A DNA stretch of 64,000 bases from Rhodobacterales bacterium LSUCC0031 (GCA_015689735.1 WVSP01000002.1:558001-622000); one strand, 5' to 3'. Shown: positions 26,637 through 36,504, counted from the first letter of the stretch. A program made the numbers and translations. Notes: generated by a model from the letters alone, not told the origin.

Positions 26637-29041
26637 GTCTCGCCCTTGGTCTGTGGCATGGCCCCTTGTGCGATAGAGGCTGTGTGCGGCGGGTGAAGCG
26701 CTTCGGGATTGCGCAGCCAGATATCGCGCTGGGCAAAGGGAATCTCGATCCCCTCGGCGGTAAAGCGCTCGGCGATGCGGTGGTTGATCTCGGTCGTGAC
26801 CCTGACCAGATCATTCACATCGACCAAGATCGCACGCACCCGAAAATCGAGGCTATCCGCCCCGAAGCCAAGGAAATCGACACCGGGTTCGGGATATTTC
26901 GCAACACCCGGCACCGAGGCTGCGATCTCTTCCAAGATGCGCTGTACGCGGCGTGTATCGGTGCCATAGGCCACGCCCACGGTCAGCACCGCGCGCCCGA
27001 TGGTATTGCCGCGCGTCCAGTTCGTGACCGTTCCCGCGATCAGGTCGGCATTTGGCACGATCACATCTGTCTTGTTGAAGGTCTCGATCACCGTCGAGCG
27101 GACCGAGATCGATTTCACGATCCCCATCGTGGTGCCAACTTCGATCCAATCCCCCTCGGAGATGGGGCGCTCGATCAACAGGATCAGACCCGAAACAAAG
27201 TTGTTGACCACGTTTTGCAGGCCAAAGCCGATCCCGACTGATAAGGCGCCAAGCACAACGCCAAGCGCTGTCAGGTCGATCCCCGCGGTGGTGATGGCGA
27301 TGACCGCGGCAAGGCCGATCCCGACATAGCCCACACCGGCCACAACGGCATGGCGCGCACCTGCGTCAAGGCGCGTCCGCGGCAACACCGTGCTGCGCAG
27401 CGCCCCTTGCAACATGCGCGTGGCGATCATGCCGATCGCAAAAACCAGCCCCACGGCCAGCACGATCGTGGGCGTAATCCGTGTGCCGCCCAGATCGATC
27501 CCAACAAAAAAGCGGCTGATGATCTCGCTGATCTGCTCGGGCCGCATGCCCCAGATCAAGGCCAAGACCGGCAGCGCAAGGAACACCAGCACCAGATTGA
27601 CCAACACCGGCAACAGCGCTTGCGCGGCCTGATCCTGTGTCTGGCCCGAGACGACAGCATAGAGCGCGCGGATCGGGCTTTGCAGCACGACCAAGACCCC
27701 AAGCAGCCCCAAGGTCAGCGCCGTCGGCGTCATCGCAGCCTCGGCCAAGCTCAAATACCCCGCCGCGGCCAATCCGGTCCCCAAGATGGCAACCGCGCGC
27801 ATCGCGGTAATCGCACCAAGAAGCAACCGCGCAATAAAGCCGCCATCACCCTCATCGGGGCCATCGCGCAAATCCTTGCGGTGCTGGCTAAACAAGGCGG
27901 CCAACCACAACAGCGCGACCGCAAGCCCGACATAGACCGGCAAGACAAAGACACCACGCGCCGCAAGCGGGATGACATCGAGCGCCGAGATCGTTTCAGC
28001 CAAGCTGCCCAAACCAAAGAACAGGCCCAGCAAGACCACCGCGCGCCGCAGCGCCGGGCGCAGCGCAGGTGCCACGCCAAAAGCCGCTGCAATCGCCGGA
28101 TTAGCTGGAAATAGCCGCCCCCCCAGCCAAAGGGCCAAATAGACGGCAACAAGCCCCGAGATGGCCGCCCCCAGCAACGCGCCACCCGCAGCGCCCAAAA
28201 GATGGAGCATGCCGACCGCCGCCCCAACCACCAGCAAGCCCATGATCGGGAACAAGACCTGCAAGAGCGAAATGGCAAAGGCAAAAACTTCGCGCCCCGG
28301 CGAGGCACTGCCGTCTTGCTGCAACACATCGGTCCAACGCCCGACGAACATCCGGCTGCGCAGCAACAAAAACAGACCCGCTGACGCCAACAGCACGGCG
28401 AAAAACGCGCGATCCCATGGGCTTTCGCCGGCATTGCGCAAGCCGGCAAGCTGTGATGTCACCTCGGCGCCCAGCCGTGTCATCAGATCGGCGATCCCGG
28501 TCAGAGCAGGCGGCCAATTCAACGGGTTCACAGGTGCGGGATCGCGTTCAAACAAGGCGCGCGCCTGACGTTCGGCCAAGATCGCGTCAATCTCGGCAAT
28601 CAGGCCATTGGCGCGGTTGAACGCCTCGCTCGCGGTTACGCGGGGTAGTTGCGCTTGGGCCATCTGGGCGGTCAGGGCGGCGCGCCGATCGGCGATAGCG
28701 GCTGGCTCGGCCTCGCCTTCGGCGGGGATCGGCCCCAAGGCCTCGATCTGGGCCTGCAAGGTGGCGATCCGTTCGGCATTGGCGTTTTGCGCTGCCAAGA
28801 ATACGGCCCGCCAATTGGCCAAGGTTATCCGCAGGTTTTCTAGAAACGCAGTCGAGGCGGTACCGGCCGCGATCAAGTTCTCGGCCCGGACCGCCTCTTG
28901 TTCCCAAACCCCAACATCGATCTCGGCAGGCACGGTCGCGCTCGCGCTTGGCTCGGGGGCAACCTGCGCCAAACCCGGCGGTGCGAGCGCCCCGAGCGCA
29001 AGCAGGAGAATGACCGAAAGCGTGCGCAAAACCCGTGTCAT
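26633..29041 (-). CDS. DUF3772 / MscS-domain mechanosensitive channel
   Basis: 802 residues: signal peptide, a periplasmic coiled-coil region (about 40-180) with the DUF3772 domain, then about eleven membrane helices, and an MscS pore and cytoplasmic domain (about 570-780; VLGALSVGIGFGLQNVVNNF, ERPISEGDWIEVG). It releases solutes on hypo-osmotic shock. Overlaps cysK upstream and alaX downstream by 4 bp each. Confidence 0.92.
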   Translation of the reverse strand: MTRVLRTLSVILLLALGALAPPGLAQVAPEPSASATVPAEIDVGVWEQEAVRAENLIAAGTASTAFLENLRITLANWRAVFLAAQNANAERIATLQAQIEALGPIPAEGEAEPAAIADRRAALTAQMAQAQLPRVTASEAFNRANGLIAEIDAILAERQARALFERDPAPVNPLNWPPALTGIADLMTRLGAEVTSQLAGLRNAGESPWDRAFFAVLLASAGLFLLLRSRMFVGRWTDVLQQDGSASPGREVFAFAISLLQVLFPIMGLLVVGAAVGMLHLLGAAGGALLGAAISGLVAVYLALWLGGRLFPANPAIAAAFGVAPALRPALRRAVVLLGLFFGLGSLAETISALDVIPLAARGVFVLPVYVGLAVALLWLAALFSQHRKDLRDGPDEGDGGFIARLLLGAITAMRAVAILGTGLAAAGYLSLAEAAMTPTALTLGLLGVLVVLQSPIRALYAVVSGQTQDQAAQALLPVLVNLVLVFLALPVLALIWGMRPEQISEIISRFFVGIDLGGTRITPTIVLAVGLVFAIGMIATRMLQGALRSTVLPRTRLDAGARHAVVAGVGYVGIGLAAVIAITTAGIDLTALGVVLGALSVGIGFGLQNVVNNFVSGLILLIERPISEGDWIEVGTTMGIVKSISVRSTVIETFNKTDVIVPNADLIAGTVTNWTRGNTIGRAVLTVGVAYGTDTRRVQRILEEIAASVPGVAKYPEPGVDFLGFGADSLDFRVRAILVDVNDLVRVTTEINHRIAERFTAEGIEIPFAQRDIWLRNPEALHPPHTASIAQGAMPQTKGET

Positions 29042-30072
29042 GCGTCTTCGAAAACCGATGGGATGTCTGCTGCTGGTCGATCAAGCCATGCAGGCACCGG
29101 CAAACCTTTTTCGCGCAGGAAAGCGGGATTGTAGAGCTTGGATTGATAGCGTGTGCCGTAATCGCACAAAATGGTGACGATGGTATGACCCGGCCCCATC
29201 TCGCGTGCCATGCGCACGGCCCCTGCCAAATTCACCCCTGACGATCCGCCAAGGCAAATCCCCTCTTCGGCGAGCGTGTCAAAGACGATAGGTAGTGCCT
29301 CGGCATCGGGGATGTTATAGGCGAAATCGGGCCTAAACCCCTCAAGATTTGCCGTAATGCGCCCTTGGCCGATCCCTTCGGTGATGGATCCACCCTCGGC
29401 GCGCAATTCGCCGGTGGTGTAGAAACTGTATAATGCGGCCCCGTCGGGGTCGGCCAGCCCGATCTTGACGCCCTTGGGTTGCAGTGCCATCGCCACACCC
29501 GCCAGCGTGCCGCCCGACCCCACGGCACAGATGAATCCATCCACCTTGCCGTCGGTTTGGTGCCAAATCTCGGGGCCGGTCATCTCGATATGGGCTTGGC
29601 GGTTGGCGATGTTGTCGAACTGGTTCGCCCAGACCGCACCATTTGGTTCGGTCTTGGCCAGCGCCTCGGCCAAGCGGCCGGAATAGCGCACGTAATTGTT
29701 GGGATTGCGATAAGGTGCAGCTGGCACTTGGATCAACTCTGCGCCTGCCAGCCGGATCATATCCTTTTTCTCTTGGCTTTGCGTCTCGGGCATGACGATG
29801 ACGGTGCGAAACCCCATCGAGGCCCCCACAAGCGCCAGGCCGATCCCGGTATTGCCGGCCGTCCCCTCGACGATGGTGCCGCCCGGCCCCAACAGCCCAC
29901 GCGCAACAGCGTCACGAATGATGTAGAGTGCCGCGCGATCCTTGACCGATTGGCCGGGGTTCATGAACTCGGCCTTGCCCAAGATCTCGCAGCCGGTCAT
30001 GTCGCTGAGCTTGTTCAGCCGGATCAGGGGTGTATTGCCGATCGCGGCGGCAAGGTCGCTATGGATGGTCAT
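29038..30072 (-). CDS. cysK: Cysteine synthase A
   Basis: 344 residues, PLP-dependent. Cofactor lysine in NPGQSVKDRAA, substrate loop EGTAGNTGIGL, phosphate-binding GSGGTLAG. It makes cysteine from O-acetylserine and sulfide. It follows trgB and trgA, the same order as the tellurite-resistance locus of Rhodobacter sphaeroides, in which cysK contributes to resistance. Confidence 0.93.
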   Translation of the reverse strand: MTIHSDLAAAIGNTPLIRLNKLSDMTGCEILGKAEFMNPGQSVKDRAALYIIRDAVARGLLGPGGTIVEGTAGNTGIGLALVGASMGFRTVIVMPETQSQEKKDMIRLAGAELIQVPAAPYRNPNNYVRYSGRLAEALAKTEPNGAVWANQFDNIANRQAHIEMTGPEIWHQTDGKVDGFICAVGSGGTLAGVAMALQPKGVKIGLADPDGAALYSFYTTGELRAEGGSITEGIGQGRITANLEGFRPDFAYNIPDAEALPIVFDTLAEEGICLGGSSGVNLAGAVRMAREMGPGHTIVTILCDYGTRYQSKLYNPAFLREKGLPVPAWLDRPAADIPSVFEDA

Positions 30073-30135
30073 TGGCCGGGCTCCGCCATTGCAATGCGCT
30101 GTGGTTGAAAGGGATAGGCGCGCAGGGAGAAAAGC

Positions 30136-31266
30136 TCAACCCGATGCGCGCAATCGCGTGCGATTGAGCATCAACCACTGCATGCTGATCACCAAGGGCG
30201 CATTAGCCATATCACCCGCTTCAAGCATCGTGCAGGCCAGGTCCCATGGCACGATATGAGACAAGATATCCTCGCCCTCGGCCAGATGCCCGCCACGGCC
30301 CGTGATGTCATCGGGCAGATCGGCCAAAGCAACATAGCTGTGCAAGACCTGCGCGATGCCGCCGGGGCTGGGGTAGTAGCGCGCCACATGATGCAGCGCG
30401 CCAAGGATCAGCCCGGCCTCTTCTTGTGCTTCGCGATGGGCAGTCGCCTCGGGTGTTTCACCAGCATCGATCATGCCCGCGATCGGCTCCAAAAGCCACG
30501 GATGAGGGTCTTCTTGCACAAAAGCCCCAATGCGCAGCTGCTCAATGAGCAAGATCCGATCGCGCACAGGGTCATAAGGCAGGACCGTGACCGCATCGGT
30601 GACGCGAAAGATCGCGCGTTCCTGCAACGCCGACCACTGCCCGTCAAATTGGCGGTGCCTGAGCGCCACCTCAGCTACGGTGAAGAACTTGCTGTAGGGG
30701 CGGGTGTGCCTGAGCACTGTCACATCGCCCCGCGGCGGGTTTGTCCCCACCAGACCGGGCCGCTGCCAGCGGCGCGCACTGACCACCGCTTGCGCGCGCG
30801 AGGCGATGACGCCAAAGCGCGCCCCAATCTCGGCCGGGGTGGCGGACTGGAGTTGATCCATCACCTCTTGCGCGGTCAGGATCTCAAGCTCACCCCATGC
30901 GCGCTGCCAGGCATCGAGCGACCAAGGGCCAACGGTCTCAGGCGCGGCCGTGCTTTCACCGGTAACAGGGCGATAGACCGCGGCGGGCCGTGGCCCATCC
31001 ACCGTCTGGACCACGACCTGGTCGCGCGCGTAGCCAAAACAGGCCTCGTAGGCATCCAGCCGCGCAAGTGCTGCATCATCGGCAGCAAAAATCAGACCAT
31101 CGGCCACCTGCCCCCTGGCCACGCCCAAAACCGGCCAGCCTGTCGCCTTGGCGCGCATCACGGATGCCTCTGGCAGATGCGCCGATTGCGTGGCAACGGT
31201 ATAACCGGCCACGACGCGTAACACAGGCGCATGGCGCAATGTGCCGAAAACAAAGATATCTGTCAT
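30136..31266 (-). CDS. trgB: TrgB: gamma-glutamylcyclotransferase-like / NUDIX fusion
   Basis: 376 residues in two modules. Residues 1-120 are a GGCT/AIG2-like fold (MTDIFVFGTLRH start); residues ~180-370 are an ADP-ribose-pyrophosphatase-type NUDIX domain with box G264-x5-E270-x7-RE-x2-EE-x-GL. NUDIX enzymes hydrolyse nucleoside diphosphate derivatives; the fused domain suggests glutathione-related chemistry (inference). Between trgA and cysK, 22 nt from trgA. Confidence 0.9.
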   Translation of the reverse strand: MTDIFVFGTLRHAPVLRVVAGYTVATQSAHLPEASVMRAKATGWPVLGVARGQVADGLIFAADDAALARLDAYEACFGYARDQVVVQTVDGPRPAAVYRPVTGESTAAPETVGPWSLDAWQRAWGELEILTAQEVMDQLQSATPAEIGARFGVIASRAQAVVSARRWQRPGLVGTNPPRGDVTVLRHTRPYSKFFTVAEVALRHRQFDGQWSALQERAIFRVTDAVTVLPYDPVRDRILLIEQLRIGAFVQEDPHPWLLEPIAGMIDAGETPEATAHREAQEEAGLILGALHHVARYYPSPGGIAQVLHSYVALADLPDDITGRGGHLAEGEDILSHIVPWDLACTMLEAGDMANAPLVISMQWLMLNRTRLRASG

Positions 31267-31288
31267 GTCTGCCCCGCAAATCGGCGCC

Positions 31289-31774
31289 CTAGCGCCAGCG
31301 CTTTGCGACAGTTTCGCAGATCAAGCCGCCAATGACACCCCCGGCCAGCAAGACACCCCAGATCGGCAGCGTCAGCGATTGATCCGCATAGGCGAGGAAC
31401 TGCATCGCAACTGCATCGAGCGCATCGGCAAGCCCGTCATAGCGATTATTCAACGCACGCAAATACACCGCCCGCATCGCAAAGACCAAAAGCCCAAGAA
31501 AGGCGATCTGCGCAGCACAGGTCACGCCATATCCGATAGCAATCCCTCGCCCCTGCCCGACGCCACGCCCACCAAACACCCAGCCCCGCCATGCAGCAAT
31601 CAGCCCAAGGGAGAGCGGAAAATAGGTGGCGGGTGTTCCCGGCGGAAATGTTGCGAGCACCTGAATAGCCACACACCACGCGACAAGGAAAAACCAAAGC
31701 GCACCAATCAGCCGCGCGGCTGTTGGCATCGCATGCGCATGATTGCGCCCGCCCTTGTCATGCAAAAACACCAT
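31289..31774 (-). CDS. trgA: TrgA family membrane protein
   Basis: 161 residues, four membrane helices, with MPTAARLIGALWF near the start as in TrgA of Rhodobacter. Together with TrgB it is linked to tellurite resistance, mechanism unknown. I keep the ATG at 31774 (GGGGA upstream); the ATG at 31729 begins at the conserved segment but has no ribosome binding site. Confidence 0.82.
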   Translation of the reverse strand: MVFLHDKGGRNHAHAMPTAARLIGALWFFLVAWCVAIQVLATFPPGTPATYFPLSLGLIAAWRGWVFGGRGVGQGRGIAIGYGVTCAAQIAFLGLLVFAMRAVYLRALNNRYDGLADALDAVAMQFLAYADQSLTLPIWGVLLAGGVIGGLICETVAKRWR

Positions 31775-31830
31775 TCCCCGCCGTTAGCGGCGGAATCTGG
31801 CCAGAATAAGGCAAGCGCACCCCTGTGCGA

Positions 31831-33042
31831 TCAGCTTGGGCGGGTCACTGTGATCTGAGTCACATCGGTATTGCCGAAATGGAACGTCGCCGCGCAAGAG
31901 GTCAGATAGAAATTCCACATCCGCCGAAAGCGCTCATCAAAGCCCAGCTTGGCAACCTCGTCCCATTTCTCGTTGAAGGTATCGTGCCAACGGCGCAAGG
32001 TCTGGCTGTAGCTCTCACCAAACTCGATCGAATGGGCCACGCGCAGGCCCGCACGTTCGACCTCGGCGCGCAACACTTTCGGTGCAGGCAACATGCCGCC
32101 GGGAAAGATGTATTTCTGGATGAAATCGACACCACGGCGATAGACATCCCACCTGCGGTCTTGCACTGTGATGATCTGAAGCGTGGCGTTTTTGCCAGGT
32201 TTAAGATTGGCGCATAACATATTGAAATACGTTGGCCAATAACGCTCGCCCACGGCTTCGAACATCTCGATCGAGGCGATTCCGTCATACTGGCCACGCT
32301 CATCGCGGTAATCTTGCAACTTGATGGTCACGCGATCCGACAGCCCCGCCGCTGCAATCCGCGCTACCGCGTAATCATATTGTTCGCGTGAGATTGTCAG
32401 CCCGGTGACGCGCATCCCCCGCTCTTTGGCGGCATATTCGGCAAATCCGCCCCAACCACAGCCGATCTCGAGGATATGATCGCCGGGCTGCGCTCCCATC
32501 TGGTCGATCATCGACGCATATTTCGCCGTTTGCGCCACCTCGAGGCTTTCTTGCCCGGTGGTGAACAAAGCGGAGGAATAGGTCATCGTCTCGTCAAGCC
32601 AGAGCCCGTAGAAGGCATTCCCAAGATCGTAATGGTACGAGATGTTCTTGCGCGCCTGTCGCTTGGAATTGGACTGCCACCAAAAGCGCAGCTTCTCATA
32701 TTGGCGCACGATACCCATTCCCAGAAAGCCGTCATAAACCTCTTCGTTATCGGCATGAACAAGGTCCATAAAAGCTTGCAGGTCGGGCGAGGACCACCAG
32801 CCATCGAGATAAGCCTCGCAAAAGCCCAGATCGCCCTCGCGGATCAGGCGTGCAAAGATATCGGGATTGTGGACATGCAACTCCGCGACCGGCCCCGGGC
32901 CGTGACCCGCGGCGCGAAAGACGCGCCCATCGGGCAAAACAATGTCGAGCCGACCGTGCTGCATCTTGTTGGCCGTATCGAACACGGGCTGAAAATAGCG
33001 GGGAAGATTGTACTCTCCCTTCGTGGTTGTTTTTACGTCCAT
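31831..33042 (-). CDS. cfa: Cyclopropane-fatty-acyl-phospholipid synthase
   Basis: 403 residues. SAM motif LEIGCGWGGF at 191-200 and the family regions HYDLGNAFYGLWLD and IEMFEAVGERYW. It methylenates unsaturated phospholipid acyl chains, stabilising membranes under stress. ATG at 33042 preceded by GAGGGA. It lies 75 nt after the photolyase gene. Confidence 0.94.
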   Translation of the reverse strand: MDVKTTTKGEYNLPRYFQPVFDTANKMQHGRLDIVLPDGRVFRAAGHGPGPVAELHVHNPDIFARLIREGDLGFCEAYLDGWWSSPDLQAFMDLVHADNEEVYDGFLGMGIVRQYEKLRFWWQSNSKRQARKNISYHYDLGNAFYGLWLDETMTYSSALFTTGQESLEVAQTAKYASMIDQMGAQPGDHILEIGCGWGGFAEYAAKERGMRVTGLTISREQYDYAVARIAAAGLSDRVTIKLQDYRDERGQYDGIASIEMFEAVGERYWPTYFNMLCANLKPGKNATLQIITVQDRRWDVYRRGVDFIQKYIFPGGMLPAPKVLRAEVERAGLRVAHSIEFGESYSQTLRRWHDTFNEKWDEVAKLGFDERFRRMWNFYLTSCAATFHFGNTDVTQITVTRPS

Positions 33043-33116
33043 TTGTCCCTCATGTTCTTGCACGCGATTTGGGCAGATGCCGCCCCTCGGCACAAGCCCT
33101 GATTGTATTCTTGACC

Positions 33117-34532
33117 TCAGAAGCCCCTGTTTTGATACGCATCGAGCGCGCGTTGGCGGCCGGTGGCGGCATCGACGACGGGAGCCATCGGATAGGGTTG
33201 GTCGGCAGACATGCCCCAACCGTGCGGAATGGCGGCAAAATAGCTTTGCGCACTTGGCGGAGCCGGGCGCGAGATTTCGGCCACCCATTTGCGCCGATAG
33301 CGACCCAACGGGTCAAACTTCTCGGCCTGCGTTTCAGGGTTGAAGACGCGGAAATAAGGCGTGGCATCGGGGCCGGAGCCGGCTGACCATTGCCAGCCCA
33401 TCGCATTGCTGGCCGGGTCCCAGTCGATCAGGCAATCAGCGAACCAATCAAGCCCGATCCGCCAATGGGTCAGCAGATGCTTGGTCAGGTATGAGGCGAC
33501 AAGCATCCGCGCGCGGTTATGCATACGGCCTGTCACATACATCTCGCGCATGGCGGCATCGACGATCACCATCCCGGTCCGCCCCTGTTTCCACGCTTGC
33601 ACATGGGGATGCGCGGCATCGGTGTTCCATGGAAATGCATCCCATTCGGACCGCCAGTTCCCCGTGATGATATGGGGCGTGTGATAGGCCAGATGATAGG
33701 CAAAATCGCGCCAGATCAATTCCTTGAGAAAGGTTTCGGCACCGGCCTTGCCGTCCTGCATTGCACGCCACCCGGCATGCCAGCACTGGCGGGCCGATAT
33801 CTCGCCATAGGTCAGGTTTTCCGACAATCCCGATGTTGCGTCTTGATCGAGCCTGTCGCGCGCGACGGCATAGTCGGCGATCGAACTGTCGAGAAAGCGG
33901 GCAAGCCGGTCAGCCGCCGCCGCTTCGCCCACATGCAGATTTGGGGCGACGATGGCAGCCCCCCGATCCATCCCGCGCGCCAAGTCCCAATCCGACAATC
34001 TGTCGCTCGCAGGCCAGGTGGTCGGCGCCGTTATCTTCGGCATGGCCAAGGGTGCGGCCACCTCGCGCTGGCGCACTGCGTTCCAAAACGGTGTATAGAC
34101 ACGGTAAAACCCACCCGCGCCCGTGGCCACGTCCCATGGTTCGTGAACCGCATGGCCTGCATGGCTTTTTGCCGCCACCCCCGCGGCCTTCAGTGCTGTC
34201 TTTACCGCGGCGTCGCGTGCGATGCTCGCAGGGTCGTAAAGCCGGTTCCAATGCACCGCCACGGCCCCCGTTTCGGCGATCAAGGCCGAGAGCACCGCCA
34301 GCGCATCACCCTGGCGTAACACCAACCCGCTGCCCGCCGCCGCCAACGCACTTGCAAAGCTTTCGACCCCAAGCGCCAAGCGCCATTTGGGCGCAGCCCC
34401 CAATTCTGCCACCGTCTGGTCACAGATAAAGACCGGGATCACCGGCTGACCCGCCGCGCAAGCGGCCACAAGGGCCGGGTTATCAGACAGGCGAAAATCG
34501 CGGCGTGTCCAGTAGATGACGGGTGCGGTCAT
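33117..34532 (-). CDS. phr: Deoxyribodipyrimidine photolyase
   Basis: 471 residues. N-terminal antenna-binding Rossmann domain (YWTRRDFRLSDNPAL) and C-terminal FAD domain (SGLSENLTYGEISARQCWHA, FLKELIWRDFAYH, MREMYVTGRMHNRARM, DPASNAMGWQW). It repairs UV pyrimidine dimers with light. Start ATG 34532, not the upstream GTG. In R. sphaeroides phrA and cfaS belong to the singlet-oxygen sigma-E regulon; I could not find a convincing sigma-E promoter here. Confidence 0.95.
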   Translation of the reverse strand: MTAPVIYWTRRDFRLSDNPALVAACAAGQPVIPVFICDQTVAELGAAPKWRLALGVESFASALAAAGSGLVLRQGDALAVLSALIAETGAVAVHWNRLYDPASIARDAAVKTALKAAGVAAKSHAGHAVHEPWDVATGAGGFYRVYTPFWNAVRQREVAAPLAMPKITAPTTWPASDRLSDWDLARGMDRGAAIVAPNLHVGEAAAADRLARFLDSSIADYAVARDRLDQDATSGLSENLTYGEISARQCWHAGWRAMQDGKAGAETFLKELIWRDFAYHLAYHTPHIITGNWRSEWDAFPWNTDAAHPHVQAWKQGRTGMVIVDAAMREMYVTGRMHNRARMLVASYLTKHLLTHWRIGLDWFADCLIDWDPASNAMGWQWSAGSGPDATPYFRVFNPETQAEKFDPLGRYRRKWVAEISRPAPPSAQSYFAAIPHGWGMSADQPYPMAPVVDAATGRQRALDAYQNRGF

Positions 34533-34603
34533 TGCGATAGCTGCTCGTTCTTGCTTTTCATCCCGCAAGTTAGAGCGCAGGCCACCGGGTCAAGCATCAG
34601 CTG

Positions 34604-34625
34604 CTTCATCTTTCCACAAATACGC
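34604..34625 (-). repeat. Dispersed ~24-nt intergenic repeat, copy 2
   Basis: On the minus strand GCGTATTTGTGGAAAGATGA then AG, between the ppx stop and the photolyase start, in the sense direction of ppx. Confidence 0.8.
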
Positions 34626-34682
34626 ACGACACAGGCCCGTGCGACCGATCGGGCTTTGGAATATTGCTCTGCGATAGGCCGA

Positions 34683-35846
34683 TCAAAAAGGCCCTTCTTC
34701 CAGCACACCATCAGCCGACATCTGGGCATAAAGCAGCCCCTCGCGCAGACCACGATCTGCCACGCTCAACCGATCCGTAGGCCATGCCCGCAAAAGCGCC
34801 TGCAAGATCGCCGCCCCCGACATGATCAGCGATTGGCGGTCGCGCCCAATACGCGGGTCGCGTCGCCGCCCCTCTGGGCCAAGGGCCAGATATTGCTGAA
34901 TCACCCGGTCAATCTGGTCCGAGGTCATGCGCAAGCCATCGACCTTGTTGCGGTCGTAGCGGCGCAATCCCAAATGCGAGGCGGCGACGGTCGTGACCGT
35001 GCCGCTCGTGCCAATGATCTGGAACCCCTCGCGGGCTTGGTCGGCGGCATTGTCATAGGGCGAAAAGGCGGCAAGCTTTTCTTCGAAAAACCAGCTCATC
35101 AGCGCAAACCGCGCCCCGTCATCGGCGACATCGGCATACATGTCTTTGAGCGTTGCCACGCCAAGCGGGATCGAGATCCAATCGACGACGCGGGCGCGTT
35201 TGAACATGGTCTCGACATGATCGAACCCCTGATGGAGCCGCATGATCGCGCGCGGACGTTCCAGCCGCGGCACCTCGGACAGGTCGATCCAGACCAATTC
35301 GGTCGAGCCACCGCCGATATCGACCACCAAAAGCTGCTCGGTGCGCATCGACACCAAGGGCGCGCAAGACACCACCGCCAGCCGCGCCTCCTCCTCGGGC
35401 TTGATGATTTCGAGCGCGAGCCCCGTTTCCCGCTCGACGACCGCGATGAACTCGGCGGCATTGCTTGCGCGGCGGCAGGCTTCGGTTGCGACCAGCCGCA
35501 TCCGGCTGACCCGGTGTTTTTCGAGCTTGCGTTGGCAAATCTTGAGGGCGCCAACCGCACGCGCCATCGACGCCCGGCTCAACCGCCCCGAGGCCTCGAG
35601 CCCTTGGCCAAGTTGCACGCTTTTTGAAAACGAATCGACCACATGCAACTGGTTGCCCTTGGGCTGGGCAATCAGCATCCGGCAAGAATTCGTCCCCAGA
35701 TCAAGGGCTGCGTAAAGATCGGCCGGATCAGGTCGGTTGATCGGCGCAGGGCGCGGTTCGACGGGTGCCGCTGCCGCCGCAACAAGCGGGACAACGGCGG
35801 CAGAGCTTGTGAACGGACCGGCCCCGCGATTGCGCTTGCGCGGCAT
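34683..35846 (-). CDS. Ppx/GppA family phosphatase
   Basis: 387 residues. ASKHA fold with ALDLGTNSCRMLIA (phosphate 1 loop) and VVDIGGGSTELVW (catalytic/phosphate 2). It is an exopolyphosphatase or (p)ppGpp/GTP pyrophosphatase. The first ~40 residues are a low-complexity Ala/Pro-rich leader. ATG at 35846 with GAGGAGG upstream. In related genomes an rlmE gene is often adjacent; it is absent here. Confidence 0.93.
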   Translation of the reverse strand: MPRKRNRGAGPFTSSAAVVPLVAAAAAPVEPRPAPINRPDPADLYAALDLGTNSCRMLIAQPKGNQLHVVDSFSKSVQLGQGLEASGRLSRASMARAVGALKICQRKLEKHRVSRMRLVATEACRRASNAAEFIAVVERETGLALEIIKPEEEARLAVVSCAPLVSMRTEQLLVVDIGGGSTELVWIDLSEVPRLERPRAIMRLHQGFDHVETMFKRARVVDWISIPLGVATLKDMYADVADDGARFALMSWFFEEKLAAFSPYDNAADQAREGFQIIGTSGTVTTVAASHLGLRRYDRNKVDGLRMTSDQIDRVIQQYLALGPEGRRRDPRIGRDRQSLIMSGAAILQALLRAWPTDRLSVADRGLREGLLYAQMSADGVLEEGPF

Positions 35847-36186
35847 TGCGGGCCTCCTCAGGCATGTGTTGGCCGGAGTGTAGCAACCGCCGCAACCACC
35901 CACAATGACCAACACAGAGACCATTACGGCAACGATGACGGACCCAATCAAGGCAAGGATCAGCCGCGCAAGCCCGCGATGGGCTTGGTGCGATGGCTCA
36001 AGAAGATCATGAGAATTTTGGGCGCACACGCCCCTCGCCCCTGGATGCGCGGCACGCTATCTGTGCGATACGTTGGGGGGTCGCTCCCGCCCCGATGAAT
36101 GTCGAATTCAGCGCGTGAGTGGCCGCAGCGCTCGCCTATGGTGCGCGCCAGTGAAGCCGCTTCGGCCAAGCCAAAGGATGTCTCGC
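35847..36186. other. Divergent intergenic region (340 bp), no gene recognised
   Basis: It separates ppx (minus) and the methyl-transfer cluster (plus) and must hold both promoters. An in-frame hydrophobic extension of ppx exists on the minus strand (to GTG 36029) but the ppx ribosome binding site argues against its use. I see no RNA gene or clear operator. Confidence 0.5.
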
Positions 36187-36504
36187 ATGCCCATCGTCAC
36201 CCATGTCTTCTGGCGCGATATTCCCGCCCAAGTCATCGTTGGCAAAGGCCGCAGCGCGACCAAGGCTGTTTTGCCCGAGCGGTTCGAACAAGCAATTGAT
36301 CGATGCGCCATGAAGATCGGTGCCAAGGATCAAGATGCGTATCTGGCCGAATGGCGCCGGATCGAGGCAGGCGAGATGACGGGTGAGCCCGCCGAGATCG
36401 CCGCAGCCGAAATCGCGCGCCTTGATGCCGCCTACGATGCCGATCACTTACGCCGCTTGATTGCGGCCGATGGATTTGCATCGCATGACACCAACCAAGC
36501 CTAA
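36187..36504 (+). CDS. Virulence-factor family (PF13769-like) small protein
   Basis: 105 residues, starting MPIVTHVFWRDIPAQVIVGK and continuing with LPERFEQAIDRCAM and DAYLAEWRR, the pattern of the small family named Virulence_fact. The name is historical; the role is unknown. It heads the cluster with MetF-like, methyl-THF methyltransferase and RACo-like genes, so a part in corrinoid methyl transfer is plausible. ATG 36187 chosen because AAAGGA lies 8 nt upstream. Confidence 0.78.
   Translation: MPIVTHVFWRDIPAQVIVGKGRSATKAVLPERFEQAIDRCAMKIGAKDQDAYLAEWRRIEAGEMTGEPAEIAAAEIARLDAAYDADHLRRLIAADGFASHDTNQA

Noticed and set aside
31781-31794. CCGTTAGCGGCGG near trgA as a third zwf/edd operator
   Set aside because: Only one half site matches GTTAGCG; the symmetry is lost and it forms a different short hairpin.
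35847-36029. In-frame N-terminal extension of ppx with a hydrophobic stretch
   Set aside because: The ATG at 35846 has an excellent GAGGAGG site, and Ppx/GppA proteins are cytoplasmic; the extension starts at a GTG without a site.
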